A stretch of 64,000 nucleotides of DNA from JAAEPI01 sp964352625. Its GTDB lineage: Bacteria > Bacteroidota > Bacteroidia > Cytophagales > Cyclobacteriaceae. Both the position numbers and the translations under genes were made by a program. Under the pieces are notes generated by a model. The model saw nothing but the letters and a program-made list of their open reading frames with translations. It had not been told where the DNA came from and ran no database searches. The stretch covers positions 1 through 64,000 of the forward strand of contig CAYGSD010000002.1 in NCBI GenBank assembly GCA_964352625.1, given 5' to 3'. Below, one piece after another: positions 1 through 8,100 of the stretch (position 1 is the first letter of the stretch; the number at the start of each line of letters is the position of its first letter).

Positions 1-45
1 CGCTGATGGTACTGCCCCAACAGGTGGGAGAGTAAGTCGTTGCCA
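1..45 (+). rRNA. rrf: 5S ribosomal RNA, 3' end (partial)
   Basis: The window opens inside a 5S rRNA. The segment holding GATGGTACTGCC and GGTGGGAGAGTAAGTCG is the conserved 3' third of bacterial 5S rRNA (loop E/helix IV and the closing helix). The 5' part lies outside the window. A hairpin terminator follows within about 12 bases, as expected at the end of an rRNA operon. The exact 3' end is uncertain by a few bases. Confidence 0.9.
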
Positions 46-56
46 GTTTTTAATTG

Positions 57-85
57 AAGCCTCTACGAAAGTGGAGGCTTTTTTT
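57..85 (+). terminator. Intrinsic terminator of the rRNA operon
   Basis: A 10-bp stem (AAGCCTCTAC paired with GTGGAGGCTT, one G-U wobble) closes a GAAA tetraloop and runs straight into a T tract at 79-85. It lies directly after the 5S rRNA and before the BatA-like gene, so it most likely ends rRNA transcription. Confidence 0.9.
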
Positions 86-129
86 ATTTATTCTTGCTCC
101 AAAAGGCGTTACATTCCGTACAGAATATA

Positions 130-2043
130 ATGATATTTCAATCTCCACTTTTTTTATGGGCTCTAGCGCTGTTAATTATTCCTGTAATTGTTCATTTGTT
201 TGATTTTAGGCAAGTTAAGACTATTCGGTTTTCGAATGTGATATTTTTAGATTCGCTAAAAAGACGTAATACCCCTCGCAAAAATTTTAAAAATCTACTG
301 TTGCTTTCTGCTAGAATTCTTGCTCTGGCATTGATTATTCTATGTTTTGCGGATCCAGTATCTAAGGCCAAAACCACTTGGAATGCAGGAGATGGATCGA
401 TGCTGATAGATAACAGCTATAGCCTTAAGAGTAATTGTGAATCTTCTGACTGTTTAGGAGAAATAAGTGGTTTGGCACTAGCATTAAGTAAAAGGACGAT
501 GAATTCTGGAGCCGTTTGGCTTTCAAATTGGTATAATTTCAAGTCTTTTTTTGGAACGTCTGAACTTCAGTCACATTTGGCCGATATAAGGGCAGTTAAA
601 GGTGAATTCCTCTTTCCTAAATTGACTAATGAAAATGTATTTCTCTTTTCAGATTTTCAAAATACTGTTGTAGAGAAAATACAAGCAAAATTGGCAGACT
701 CTACGAAGTTTACTTTGGTGCCAGTAGACAGAAAGGGGGAGAATAACGTTCGGATTAATACTATCCAATTGACAAAGTCCGCCAGTTCTAATGCCAGTGC
801 TCGAAAAATTCAAGTAGCGGTTAGTAATAATGGTGAAACAAGAGTGGAAGGGGTGCTCATTAGATTGGTAGGTGATGGAAGTCAATTAGGTTCAACGGCA
901 GTTTCGCTTGGTCCAAATGAAATTGGAAGGATTGAGTTTGAAATTGACGATTTACAAAGGAGGAATTTTGAGATTGAGGTAGAGGATTATGAAACACCTT
1001 TTGACAACAATTATTTCTTCGTGTTACCGGAACATTCTCCGATAAATGTGAGTGTTGTCTCTACTGACAAATCAAGAAGTCTTGCGGCAGTATTTGGTAA
1101 CAAGGATTTATTTAAACTTGATGTATTTGATAAAGGATCAGTGAATTTTGAAAAAATATTTTCGAGTGATTTATTGATTTTAGACTCATTTGAGAGACTT
1201 CCGGAATGGTTTGAATTAGAAAGAATTGAAGGAGATGTTGTGATAATCCCTAGTCAAGAAATTGATATTGATAATTATTCCAGCATTTTAGAAAGGAGAG
1301 TAAACAGATCAAGTGATACAGCATCGTTTAGATTATCCGCTGCTTCAATAGAACACCCATTTTTCAACGGAATATTTAATGATTTGGATTCGAGGGTAGA
1401 CCTACCGAACGCATCTAGCCTATACTCGTTGGCAGGTGGAGATCCGTTGCTAACTGGAAGACATAATTTTTTAACTTTTTTTGAAGATCAGAAGTTGTAT
1501 TGGTTTGCCTCTCCCTTAGAGGAGCCTTTTTCAGAAATTGAAAATCATTCAATATTTCTTCCCCTTATGTATCGAATGGCTGAATCTAGTCGTGCATACA
1601 ATGAGCCACTTAGCTATGAGCTTAATAATTCACCACTGGAAATCAATGTACAATCGGTCTCAGAGGCTGTTCCCGTATTGGTAAATGAAACAGGTCGATT
1701 TATTCCTGAGCTGAATTACAGTGGATCAAAATTGATCTTTACTCTGCCTCCAGATTTAAATGAGCCTGGGATTTATCATTTGGTTTCTGGGAGTGATACT
1801 TTGAAAACAATTGCCCTGAACATCCCTCTACAAGAATCTAAAATGGACTTCAGGGGGTATGAGGAGCTTGTTGAGTATTTTAAAGATGAGCCAAATGTTA
1901 GAGTTCTCGATGCACGTAGCTTGGATACCTTGGAGGCCAGTATTGAAGAACTGGATAGCGGCGAGAGATTATGGAAATATGGGTTAATTTTGGCGCTGAT
2001 GTTCCTGCTTGCCGAAACCGCAATACATAGATGGATGAAATGA
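130..2043 (+). CDS. BatA N-terminal-domain membrane protein
   Basis: A 637-residue inner-membrane protein. Residues 1-25 (MIFQSPLFLWALALLIIPVI) form the first membrane segment and are followed by HLFDFR...FSN..FL, the conserved opening of the BatA (Bacteroides aerotolerance) N-terminal domain. A second membrane segment lies near residues 55-75 and a third at the very C-terminus. The stretch MLIDNSYSL resembles the DxS start of a von Willebrand A fold, but I do not see a full metal site. The ATG at 130 is chosen over an upstream TTG at 94 because it begins exactly at the conserved domain start. The stop overlaps the next gene by ATGA. The role is unknown beyond a cell-envelope location. Confidence 0.8.
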   Translation: MIFQSPLFLWALALLIIPVIVHLFDFRQVKTIRFSNVIFLDSLKRRNTPRKNFKNLLLLSARILALALIILCFADPVSKAKTTWNAGDGSMLIDNSYSLKSNCESSDCLGEISGLALALSKRTMNSGAVWLSNWYNFKSFFGTSELQSHLADIRAVKGEFLFPKLTNENVFLFSDFQNTVVEKIQAKLADSTKFTLVPVDRKGENNVRINTIQLTKSASSNASARKIQVAVSNNGETRVEGVLIRLVGDGSQLGSTAVSLGPNEIGRIEFEIDDLQRRNFEIEVEDYETPFDNNYFFVLPEHSPINVSVVSTDKSRSLAAVFGNKDLFKLDVFDKGSVNFEKIFSSDLLILDSFERLPEWFELERIEGDVVIIPSQEIDIDNYSSILERRVNRSSDTASFRLSAASIEHPFFNGIFNDLDSRVDLPNASSLYSLAGGDPLLTGRHNFLTFFEDQKLYWFASPLEEPFSEIENHSIFLPLMYRMAESSRAYNEPLSYELNNSPLEINVQSVSEAVPVLVNETGRFIPELNYSGSKLIFTLPPDLNEPGIYHLVSGSDTLKTIALNIPLQESKMDFRGYEELVEYFKDEPNVRVLDARSLDTLEASIEELDSGERLWKYGLILALMFLLAETAIHRWMK

Positions 2044-3296
2044 GATTACTGCTGAGAAACGCCCTCATTTTTGATCCTCAATCTTCTTTTCATGGAAAAA
2101 AAATCAATCTGTTGCTTGAAAATGGCTTTATCTCAAAGATTGGTAAAGCTGCAACAGCCCAGAAGGAAATTGATTTAAGTGGCGCTTGGGTGTGTCCTGG
2201 TTTGTTGGACATGAACGCGAACTATCGCGAACCCGGATTTGAGTTCAAGGAGGATATTGATAGTGGAACAAGAGTAGCCATTTCAGGGGGATTTAGTAAG
2301 GTGGTTCTGTCCCCTTCTACTAATCCCATCGTGGAAACTAAATCAGACGTAGAATTCATAAAGTCCAAATCGAAAGGGATTGTCGAATTCTTGCCACTCG
2401 CAGCTTTAAGCGAGGGAATGAAAGGTGAGGATATGACCGAAATTCTTGACTTAAACGAAGCTGGCGCTGTGGCTTTTTCTGACGGTAACAGGTCTATTTG
2501 GAACAACGAGCTGTTGCTCAAAGCGCTTCAGTATGTTCAAAAATTTGATGGTTTGATTATTAGTCGTCCAAAGGATCCACATCTTTCGAGGAACACTCAC
2601 ATGCATGAGGGCAAGGCCAGTACAATGCTTGGACTCAAGGGGGAGCCTTCTATTTCTGAGAAAATTCAGATTTCTCAGCAACTTGAGATTCTAAGATACG
2701 CTGGTGGTAGAATACATTTCTCAATGATATCTACTGAAGACGGACTTAAAGAAATCAAGGCTGCCAAGAAGGAAGGGCTTAGAGTGACCTGCGATGTGGC
2801 AGTAAATCATCTTGTGTTTACTGATCAGCATGTATCCGGATTCGATACGCGATTTAAGATGGACCCGCCATTCAGAACTGAAAAGGATCGTAAGGCACTT
2901 ATAAAGGGAGTGAACGAGGGAGTGATAGATGTGATTGTTTCGGGGCATGAGCCACAGGATAGGGAGAGTAAATATTTGGAATTTGATCTGGCTGAAGCAG
3001 GAGCCATTAGTCAACAAACCACCTTCTCAGCCTTAATGTCCATCAACGAGCAAATTGACATGGAGGTGGCTATTGAGCGCTTGACTCACGGACCCAGAAA
3101 AATCCTTGGCATTGAATCAGCGAGAATTGAGGAAGGTCAGAAAGCAGATCTGGCGATTTTTGATTCAAAAGGAAAGTGGATTATGAATGCCCAGACCAAC
3201 AAGTCAAAATCCGAAAATACACCTTTCTGGGGTAGAGAGATGATTGGGAAATGTGTTGGCGTGGTGAATAATTACGAGGTAGAGATAGATATGTGA
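2040..3296 (+). CDS. Dihydroorotase-like protein lacking catalytic metal ligands
   Basis: A 418-residue amidohydrolase-superfamily protein that aligns along its length with class I dihydroorotase (PyrC). It has NxNYREPG near residue 59, HEGKASTMLGL, an AEAGAIS segment near 325 and a C-terminal DLAIFD strand. In active enzymes the first motif is HxH and the last metal ligand sits in DHAP. Here they read N59-A-N61 and SG302HEPQ, and the usual HAED segment reads SRPKD. I infer that it does not bind the zinc pair and is probably non-catalytic; such pseudo-dihydroorotases are known as partners of aspartate carbamoyltransferase. The start at 2040 gives a 4-base overlap with the BatA-like gene. Confidence 0.85.
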   Translation: MRLLLRNALIFDPQSSFHGKKINLLLENGFISKIGKAATAQKEIDLSGAWVCPGLLDMNANYREPGFEFKEDIDSGTRVAISGGFSKVVLSPSTNPIVETKSDVEFIKSKSKGIVEFLPLAALSEGMKGEDMTEILDLNEAGAVAFSDGNRSIWNNELLLKALQYVQKFDGLIISRPKDPHLSRNTHMHEGKASTMLGLKGEPSISEKIQISQQLEILRYAGGRIHFSMISTEDGLKEIKAAKKEGLRVTCDVAVNHLVFTDQHVSGFDTRFKMDPPFRTEKDRKALIKGVNEGVIDVIVSGHEPQDRESKYLEFDLAEAGAISQQTTFSALMSINEQIDMEVAIERLTHGPRKILGIESARIEEGQKADLAIFDSKGKWIMNAQTNKSKSENTPFWGREMIGKCVGVVNNYEVEIDM

Positions 3297-3805
3297 TGTG
3301 GAAACTTGCTTTTAAATATGCGCTGACATGCGGCGCTTTTCTTGTCCTAATATTTTGGTTGTCATTTCGATTTGGAAGTAACCCGCTGATTGATTTCAGG
3401 CATCTCTTTTTTGACTTAATCCTTTTCGCCCTATTTATTTTCTTCTCAAACAAAGAGTTTAAAACGTATCGAAATGGTGGAATCCTCCATTTCTGGCAAG
3501 GAATGACATTGGGGTTCTTCACCTATCTACCCGCCACCGTTATTTTCTTAGTTGGTGTGTCTTTGTTTTTCTATTTCGATCCTGAGCTTCTAGCGGGATT
3601 CAAGGTTGAAGCCATTGAATTCATGGAAAGAAACAAAACCGAATTTCTTTTGGATTTATCGGAAGAAGAGTACGCTCAGCGAATAAATAGAGTGGAAGAA
3701 GTAACAGCCGGCCAGATGATCGCTAGTGCCGCTCTTAAAAAATTCCTCGCTGGATTGTTCGTCAGTCCAGTAATAGCCATAATTTTAAGAAAAAAACCAA
3801 TCTAA
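3296..3805 (+). CDS. DUF4199 membrane protein, copy 1
   Basis: A 169-residue integral membrane protein of the DUF4199 family, which is found mainly in Bacteroidota. Four hydrophobic segments are visible, about residues 8-25, 38-55, 67-90 and 145-163. The soluble loop before the last segment is acidic (FLLDLSEEEYAQRINRVEEV). The ATG at 3296 overlaps the stop of the dihydroorotase-like gene by one base; a GTG one codon earlier is possible. It sits 2 bases before a second DUF4199 gene, so the two are probably co-expressed and may interact. No function is established for the family. Confidence 0.8.
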   Translation: MWKLAFKYALTCGAFLVLIFWLSFRFGSNPLIDFRHLFFDLILFALFIFFSNKEFKTYRNGGILHFWQGMTLGFFTYLPATVIFLVGVSLFFYFDPELLAGFKVEAIEFMERNKTEFLLDLSEEEYAQRINRVEEVTAGQMIASAALKKFLAGLFVSPVIAIILRKKPI

Positions 3806-3807
3806 TC

Positions 3808-4329
3808 ATGGAAGAGAAAACTGTTTCATCAGGAAAAATAAGTGTGAACTATGGTTTAGTAGCCGCATTAGGAGCAATAGCATTCACTATGGTGGTCGAC
3901 ATAGCCGGAATGATGGGGAACCAAGCAATTCAGTACTTAGGGTATGTGATTTTAATTGTAATAGTTGTCCTGGCTCATAGAGAATTTAAGAACAAGGGTG
4001 ATGGGTACATGAACTACGGGCAGGGACTTGGAATAGCAGTTCTCATTTCGTTGATATCATCCGTCATTAGCTCAATCTTTTTTTATTTCTACATCACAGC
4101 TATTAATAAGAATTTCATTGCCAACATGCTGAGAATTCAGAAGGAGAAGCTAGTAGAGGGCGGGATGTATGGCGCTGAATTGGATAAGACTATGGAAGCC
4201 ACCGAATCCTTCATGAGCCCAGTGGTAATGACTTTATTTGGCCTAATTGGTGGATTCGTTATTAGTGTTATTGTGTGTTTGATAGTAACAGCTATTACCC
4301 AGAAAAAACGCCCTGAAAACTTAGCATGA
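3808..4329 (+). CDS. DUF4199 membrane protein, copy 2
   Basis: A 173-residue paralogue of the preceding protein with the same plan of four membrane segments. It carries the family-typical HREFKNKGDGYMNYGQGLGIA between segments 2 and 3, and a long loop with ELDKTMEATESFM before the last segment. Its stop overlaps the start of the following glycosyltransferase by ATGA. The position next to a polyprenyl-phosphate glycosyltransferase suggests a cell-envelope role, which is inference only. Confidence 0.82.
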   Translation: MEEKTVSSGKISVNYGLVAALGAIAFTMVVDIAGMMGNQAIQYLGYVILIVIVVLAHREFKNKGDGYMNYGQGLGIAVLISLISSVISSIFFYFYITAINKNFIANMLRIQKEKLVEGGMYGAELDKTMEATESFMSPVVMTLFGLIGGFVISVIVCLIVTAITQKKRPENLA

Positions 4330-5342
4330 GCCTAACGCTCTCTATTGTCATACCGGTTTTCAATGAGGAAGAATCCATTCCGGAATTAGCGGATTGGATT
4401 TTTTCTGTTGTCAAGGAAAGTAGCATTTCTTGCGAGGTGCTACTTATTGACGATGGGAGCTCTGATAGCTCATGGTCTGTCATTTCCGAATTGCAGTCAA
4501 AGAATTCTTCTATTCGGGGATTTCGATTCAATCGAAATCATGGGAAGTCAGCCGCCCTTCAGACAGGTTTTGAGCATGCTGAAGGGGAGGTGGTGATCAC
4601 GATGGATTCTGATCTACAGGACAGCCCTGATGAAATACCGGAGTTGGTTCGGATGATCAAGGAGGACGGCTATGATCTGGTATCCGGCTGGAAGAAACGA
4701 CGACACGATCCGATCACTAAAACTATTCCTTCCAAATTTTTCAATCGGGTAACGCGCTGGGTTTCTGGAATCAAGTTGCATGACTTCAACTGTGGCCTGA
4801 AGGCGTACAGAAAAGAGGTGATCAAGAACATTGAGGTCTACGGTGAAATGCACCGGTACATCCCTCTGTTGGCAAAGTGGAGTGGATTCGGCAAAATCGG
4901 AGAAAAGGTAGTTGAGCACAGAAGTCGAAAATACGGCACCACGAAGTTCGGTCTGGAGCGCTTTGTCAATGGCTTCCTGGATTTGATCTCAGTCACCTTC
5001 GTGATGCGTTTTAGGAAACGTCCAATGCACTTTTTTGGCACGCTAGGCACGCTATGTTTTTTAGGGGGTTCTGTGATCACTGTGTGGGTCATTGGCGAGA
5101 AACTTTATCGACAATTCAATCACTTGAACCCACGCGCTGTGGTAGATCAGCCACTTTTCTTTTTAGCACTTGTGGCCTTGATCATAGGGGTGCAGTTATT
5201 CCTGGCAGGATTCCTCGCTGAAATGATGATTCAGGTAAATCCCCGAAAGAACGATTACCTGATCATTGAAAAGACTGACCTCACCCCCGACCCCTCTCCA
5301 AAGGAGAGGGGAGACGTCTCTCTAAAAGAGAGGGGGAGTTAG
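4326..5342 (+). CDS. Family 2 glycosyltransferase, polyprenyl-phosphate sugar transferase type
   Basis: A 338-residue GT2 enzyme of the DPM1/GtrB/ArnC type, which transfers a sugar from a nucleotide donor to a polyprenyl phosphate at the inner membrane. It has the N-terminal GT-A motif VIPVFNEEESIPEL, the LLIDDGSSDSS strand, MDSDLQD with the DxD metal site near residue 98, and two C-terminal membrane helices (about 235-260 and 275-300). The last 20 or so residues (starting DLTPDPSPKERG) are encoded by an interspersed repeat and are not part of the family fold. It overlaps the DUF4199 gene by 4 bases and lies 15 bases from a second GT2 gene. Confidence 0.88.
   Translation: MSLTLSIVIPVFNEEESIPELADWIFSVVKESSISCEVLLIDDGSSDSSWSVISELQSKNSSIRGFRFNRNHGKSAALQTGFEHAEGEVVITMDSDLQDSPDEIPELVRMIKEDGYDLVSGWKKRRHDPITKTIPSKFFNRVTRWVSGIKLHDFNCGLKAYRKEVIKNIEVYGEMHRYIPLLAKWSGFGKIGEKVVEHRSRKYGTTKFGLERFVNGFLDLISVTFVMRFRKRPMHFFGTLGTLCFLGGSVITVWVIGEKLYRQFNHLNPRAVVDQPLFFLALVALIIGVQLFLAGFLAEMMIQVNPRKNDYLIIEKTDLTPDPSPKERGDVSLKERGS
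5278..5341 (+). repeat. Interspersed palindromic repeat forming the 3' end of a glycosyltransferase gene
   Basis: The DNA contains a perfect 9-bp stem (CCCCTCTCC at 5291-5299, AAA loop, GGAGAGGGG at 5303-5311) and a second hairpin (CTCTCT/AGAGAG, 5318-5332). Read in frame it gives LTPDPSPKERG, a tail recognised from repeat-derived protein ends in many Bacteroidota. It supplies the C-terminal tag and stop of the upstream glycosyltransferase. The hairpins could also damp read-through into the next gene. Confidence 0.85.
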
Positions 5343-5357
5343 GATAGTAAAGTTTCT

Positions 5358-6320
5358 ATGCCGAAGTATTCTGTCATCATCCCCGTTTACAATCGACCTG
5401 AAGAGGTGGATGAGTTGCTGGAGAGCCTAACCAAGCAGACCTTCCAAGATTTCGAGGTGCTCATAATTGAAGATGGCTCAACACTCAAATGCGAAGATCG
5501 AGTGGCCAAGTTTCAGGATCAATTATCCATTCAGTATTTCTTCAAGGAAAACTCAGGGCAGGGTTTTAGTCGAAATTATGGATTTGAAAGAGCGACCGGA
5601 GAATGGTTTATCGTTTTTGACTCAGATTGCCTGATCCCAGCGAATTACTTTGAAAAAGTTGAAAATCATCTGAAGTCAGAAAATTTGGATGCTTATGGTG
5701 GGCCTGACAAGGCCGCTGATAGCTTCACTTATACCCAGAAAGCAATCAGCTACTCGATGACTTCTCCGCTTACTACGGGTGGTATCAGGGGGAATAAAAG
5801 CAAGGTGGGTAAGTTTCATCCGAGGAGCTTCAATATGGGCATCCGCAAGGAAGTATGCGAAGAGACCGATGGTTACATCATTACCCGCAAAGGCGAGGAC
5901 ATTGAATTCAGTATCCGTATTGCTGAGAAGGGCTTTAGGGTAGGCTTGATTCCCGATGCATTCGTTTATCATAAGCGACGCACAAACTTCCTTCAGTTCT
6001 TCAAGCAACTACATTTCTTCGGAACAGCTCGGATCAACATTGGCCGGTTTTATCCGAAGGAAGTGAAGCTCGTTCATTGGTTCCCTGCTGTGTTTACTAT
6101 CGGGCTGGTGCTTTGCCTCCTGGGATGGTTTTTCCATGTGAAGCTTGGGCTCTATGGACTCAGACTTTATCTTCTTTATTTTATTGCTATTTTCTTATTT
6201 GCGAGCGGAAGGACCGAAAACCTTATAGTGGGTTTGCTTAGTGTGATAGCTTCGTTGGTGCAACTCACGGCCTATGGGCTGGGCTTTTTGCAGGAGTGGA
6301 TACAGAAAACATCTAGGTAG
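5358..6320 (+). CDS. Family 2 glycosyltransferase with C-terminal membrane helices
   Basis: A 320-residue GT2 enzyme. The GT-A fold is clear: VIIPVYNRPEEVDELLESL at the N-terminus, LIIEDGST near residue 36, FDSDC (DxD-type metal and nucleotide-sugar site) near residue 92, and RKGEDIEFSIRI with the catalytic-base ED near residue 178. Three hydrophobic segments lie between about 235 and 312, so the protein is membrane anchored with a cytoplasmic catalytic domain. It follows the polyprenyl-phosphate transferase by 15 bases, pointing to joint work on a cell-surface glycan. Donor and acceptor cannot be told from sequence. Confidence 0.86.
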   Translation: MPKYSVIIPVYNRPEEVDELLESLTKQTFQDFEVLIIEDGSTLKCEDRVAKFQDQLSIQYFFKENSGQGFSRNYGFERATGEWFIVFDSDCLIPANYFEKVENHLKSENLDAYGGPDKAADSFTYTQKAISYSMTSPLTTGGIRGNKSKVGKFHPRSFNMGIRKEVCEETDGYIITRKGEDIEFSIRIAEKGFRVGLIPDAFVYHKRRTNFLQFFKQLHFFGTARINIGRFYPKEVKLVHWFPAVFTIGLVLCLLGWFFHVKLGLYGLRLYLLYFIAIFLFASGRTENLIVGLLSVIASLVQLTAYGLGFLQEWIQKTSR

Positions 6321-6344
6321 TTAGCTTTTCCATTACATCTAATC

Positions 6345-7130
6345 CTACTTCTCCGCCCGATAGATGATCTCCTCTTTAGGAAGGGCATATTTCTCCACTT
6401 CTTCCGGAGTTAGCTCAAAGACCAGTCTATCCTCAATCACTTGAAATCCAGTACTTCTGATTCTATCCGCATAATCTTTTCCATACAACCGCACATGATC
6501 ATCCTGCCCAAATAGTCGCTCTCTTTCTCGTGGGTCAGTGATGGTCGGGTCTTCGGTAGTTTCGTCGTTTAGCGGATAGAAAAAAGGAATTTGAAGAATG
6601 GCCCAGCCACCTGGTTTAAGTACCCGCCGCATTTCCTCCATCGCTCGGAGGTCGCTCTCCACATGCTCCAGCACGTGATTACAGAAAATAATATCGAAAG
6701 TATTTTCCTCGAATGGGATGTCATGAATGTCCATCTTCACTTTGGCCAGCGGCGACTCAATATCCCCTGTGATGTACTCCAGGTTGTCCAGTGCCTCAAA
6801 TCTATCCATAAAGCAAAGCTCTGGTGCGATATGTAGCATCTTGGCTTGCTTGGTAAAAAAGTCCGTCTTTCGCTTCAGGTAAAGCCAAATGAGTCTGTGG
6901 CGCTCCAAGGCAAGGCAATTGGGACACAGGGCGTTGCTTCGAGATTTCCGACCGTAAGGAAGAAACTTTCGAAATCGAGATTCGCAAACGGGGCATTCGA
7001 CCTTATTACCTCGATAGAAAACAGCCAATATTTTCAGTACGAAATGACTAAAAAGCTGGAGGTACTTTCGAGGAATGCGTCGTAAGAAAAAGGAAATTAA
7101 AAACTTCAATTGGAGGAATTTCAGGGCCAA
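6345..7130 (-). CDS. Zinc-ribbon SAM-dependent methyltransferase
   Basis: A 261-residue class I methyltransferase. After a basic, hydrophobic N-terminus comes a four-cysteine zinc ribbon (CPVC about residue 42, CPNC about residue 69). The Rossmann methyltransferase follows: LHIAPE (motif I region), IESPLAKVKMDIHDIPF, and FDIIFCNHVLEHV, typical of the Methyltransf_11 family. The C-terminal region carries RLYGKDYADRIRSTGF, common in methyltransferases of glycan clusters. It is convergent with the glycosyltransferase pair and may modify the same product, but the substrate is unknown. Confidence 0.8.
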   Translation of the reverse strand: MALKFLQLKFLISFFLRRIPRKYLQLFSHFVLKILAVFYRGNKVECPVCESRFRKFLPYGRKSRSNALCPNCLALERHRLIWLYLKRKTDFFTKQAKMLHIAPELCFMDRFEALDNLEYITGDIESPLAKVKMDIHDIPFEENTFDIIFCNHVLEHVESDLRAMEEMRRVLKPGGWAILQIPFFYPLNDETTEDPTITDPRERERLFGQDDHVRLYGKDYADRIRSTGFQVIEDRLVFELTPEEVEKYALPKEEIIYRAEK

Positions 7131-7169
7131 AGTTATTCAAGATAGGAGCAAACCCCTATTTTTAGCCTC

Positions 7170-7562
7170 ATGATTCGAGGCATCCTCACAGTGCTGTTTT
7201 TGATGGGTTTTATGCTCTTTTCAGGTGCGCAAGCCATCAAGGAGGATTTGCCGACGAACAATACCGTTCAGAAAAAGGTGAACCATAGAAAACACCAACC
7301 ACAGCGTAAAAACTACGACGTACTCTATGCCAGAAAAACGAAGGGCACGCTGTACGGAAACCCCTGTGCCATTGACGTCACCCACAAGATGGGATTTCAC
7401 TATGTGCCACTCACTCAAGAGGGAAAGACCAAAATGGGATACTTCTTAAATAACCTGCTGGTGAAGACGAAACTTTGCGTGACTAGAACGCCTTTTTGGA
7501 AGGTTATCTTAAATAAACGATTGGACGATTGCCGTTTGAAGAGTGGCGATGGAATTGGTTAA
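7170..7562 (+). CDS. Small exported protein of unknown function
   Basis: A 130-residue protein with an N-terminal signal peptide (MIRGILTVLFLMGFMLFSGAQA). The rest is very basic, with KKVNHRKHQPQRKNY followed by a compact part that contains two cysteines (GNPCAID and KLCVTR) and a third near the C-terminus. I recognise no family. It starts about 40 bases from the divergent methyltransferase start. A weak -7 element (TATTTTTA, 7157-7164) lies 5 bases before the ATG. Its stop codon touches an interspersed repeat. Confidence 0.65.
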   Translation: MIRGILTVLFLMGFMLFSGAQAIKEDLPTNNTVQKKVNHRKHQPQRKNYDVLYARKTKGTLYGNPCAIDVTHKMGFHYVPLTQEGKTKMGYFLNNLLVKTKLCVTRTPFWKVILNKRLDDCRLKSGDGIG

Positions 7563-7690
7563 TATTTAGTTATTTGTTATTGGTTGAATGGTTAATTAGT
7601 TATTAGTTGAATGGTTAATTGGTTAATTGTCTGGACCCTACCTCCTAATCCCTACCTCCTAATCCCTACCCCCTAATTCCTACCTCCTAA
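7563..7690. repeat. G-rich/AT-rich interspersed repeat, copy A
   Basis: It fills the space between two convergent genes exactly. On the minus strand it starts at the DUF3052 stop codon with four or five units like GGATTAGGAGGTAGG, then TCCAGACAATTAA, then an AT-rich tract of ATTAACCATTCAACTAATAAC phrases. The same order of parts recurs at 36768-36885 behind glpD. The G-rich half resembles telomeric GGGTTA repeats and could form a quadruplex in DNA or RNA. Confidence 0.8.
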
Positions 7691-8100
7691 TTCCTATCTT
7701 CCTTTCTCCACATAAATTTCAACCCTGACCAGTCGTGATCCACGGCGCATACTTTGGTGTCGACCAACCCGCCTTTCAGGCCAAGTTCTCGAACCTTGTT
7801 GCCATTCAATTCTGCAGCAAGAGCAGACGTTTGCTTCGGCCATGAAAACCAGAGCATTCCCGTCTTTTTCAGATTCTTTTTCCAATCGGCCCAACCTTCA
7901 GTGATCTGTTTCTCATCTGTGACAAATATGTGCATGAAGTCGAAGGGCCCTTCATTTACGTCATCGGTAAATTCTGAACCGGAAGGGATTTCCTCCAGTA
8001 AATCAACGTAATGAGTGGGTTCATTCATTACCAGGCATTTGAAATTTTCCTTGATGCCAAGCTTCTTGATTAGCGGGTTTGGGGAATATCCTACAGACAT
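7687..8100 (-). CDS. DUF3052 domain protein
   Basis: A 137-residue protein matching the DUF3052 family: YSPNPLIKKLGIKENFKCLVMNEPTHYVDLL at the start, FDFMHIFVTDEKQ in the middle and GMLWFSWPKQ near residue 85. The family is widespread and of unknown biochemistry. Its stop and last two residues (RN) are encoded by the start of a G-rich interspersed repeat. The start codon shares base 8100 with the stop of the upstream propeller gene, so the two are probably co-transcribed. Confidence 0.8.
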   Translation of the reverse strand: MSVGYSPNPLIKKLGIKENFKCLVMNEPTHYVDLLEEIPSGSEFTDDVNEGPFDFMHIFVTDEKQITEGWADWKKNLKKTGMLWFSWPKQTSALAAELNGNKVRELGLKGGLVDTKVCAVDHDWSGLKFMWRKEDRN

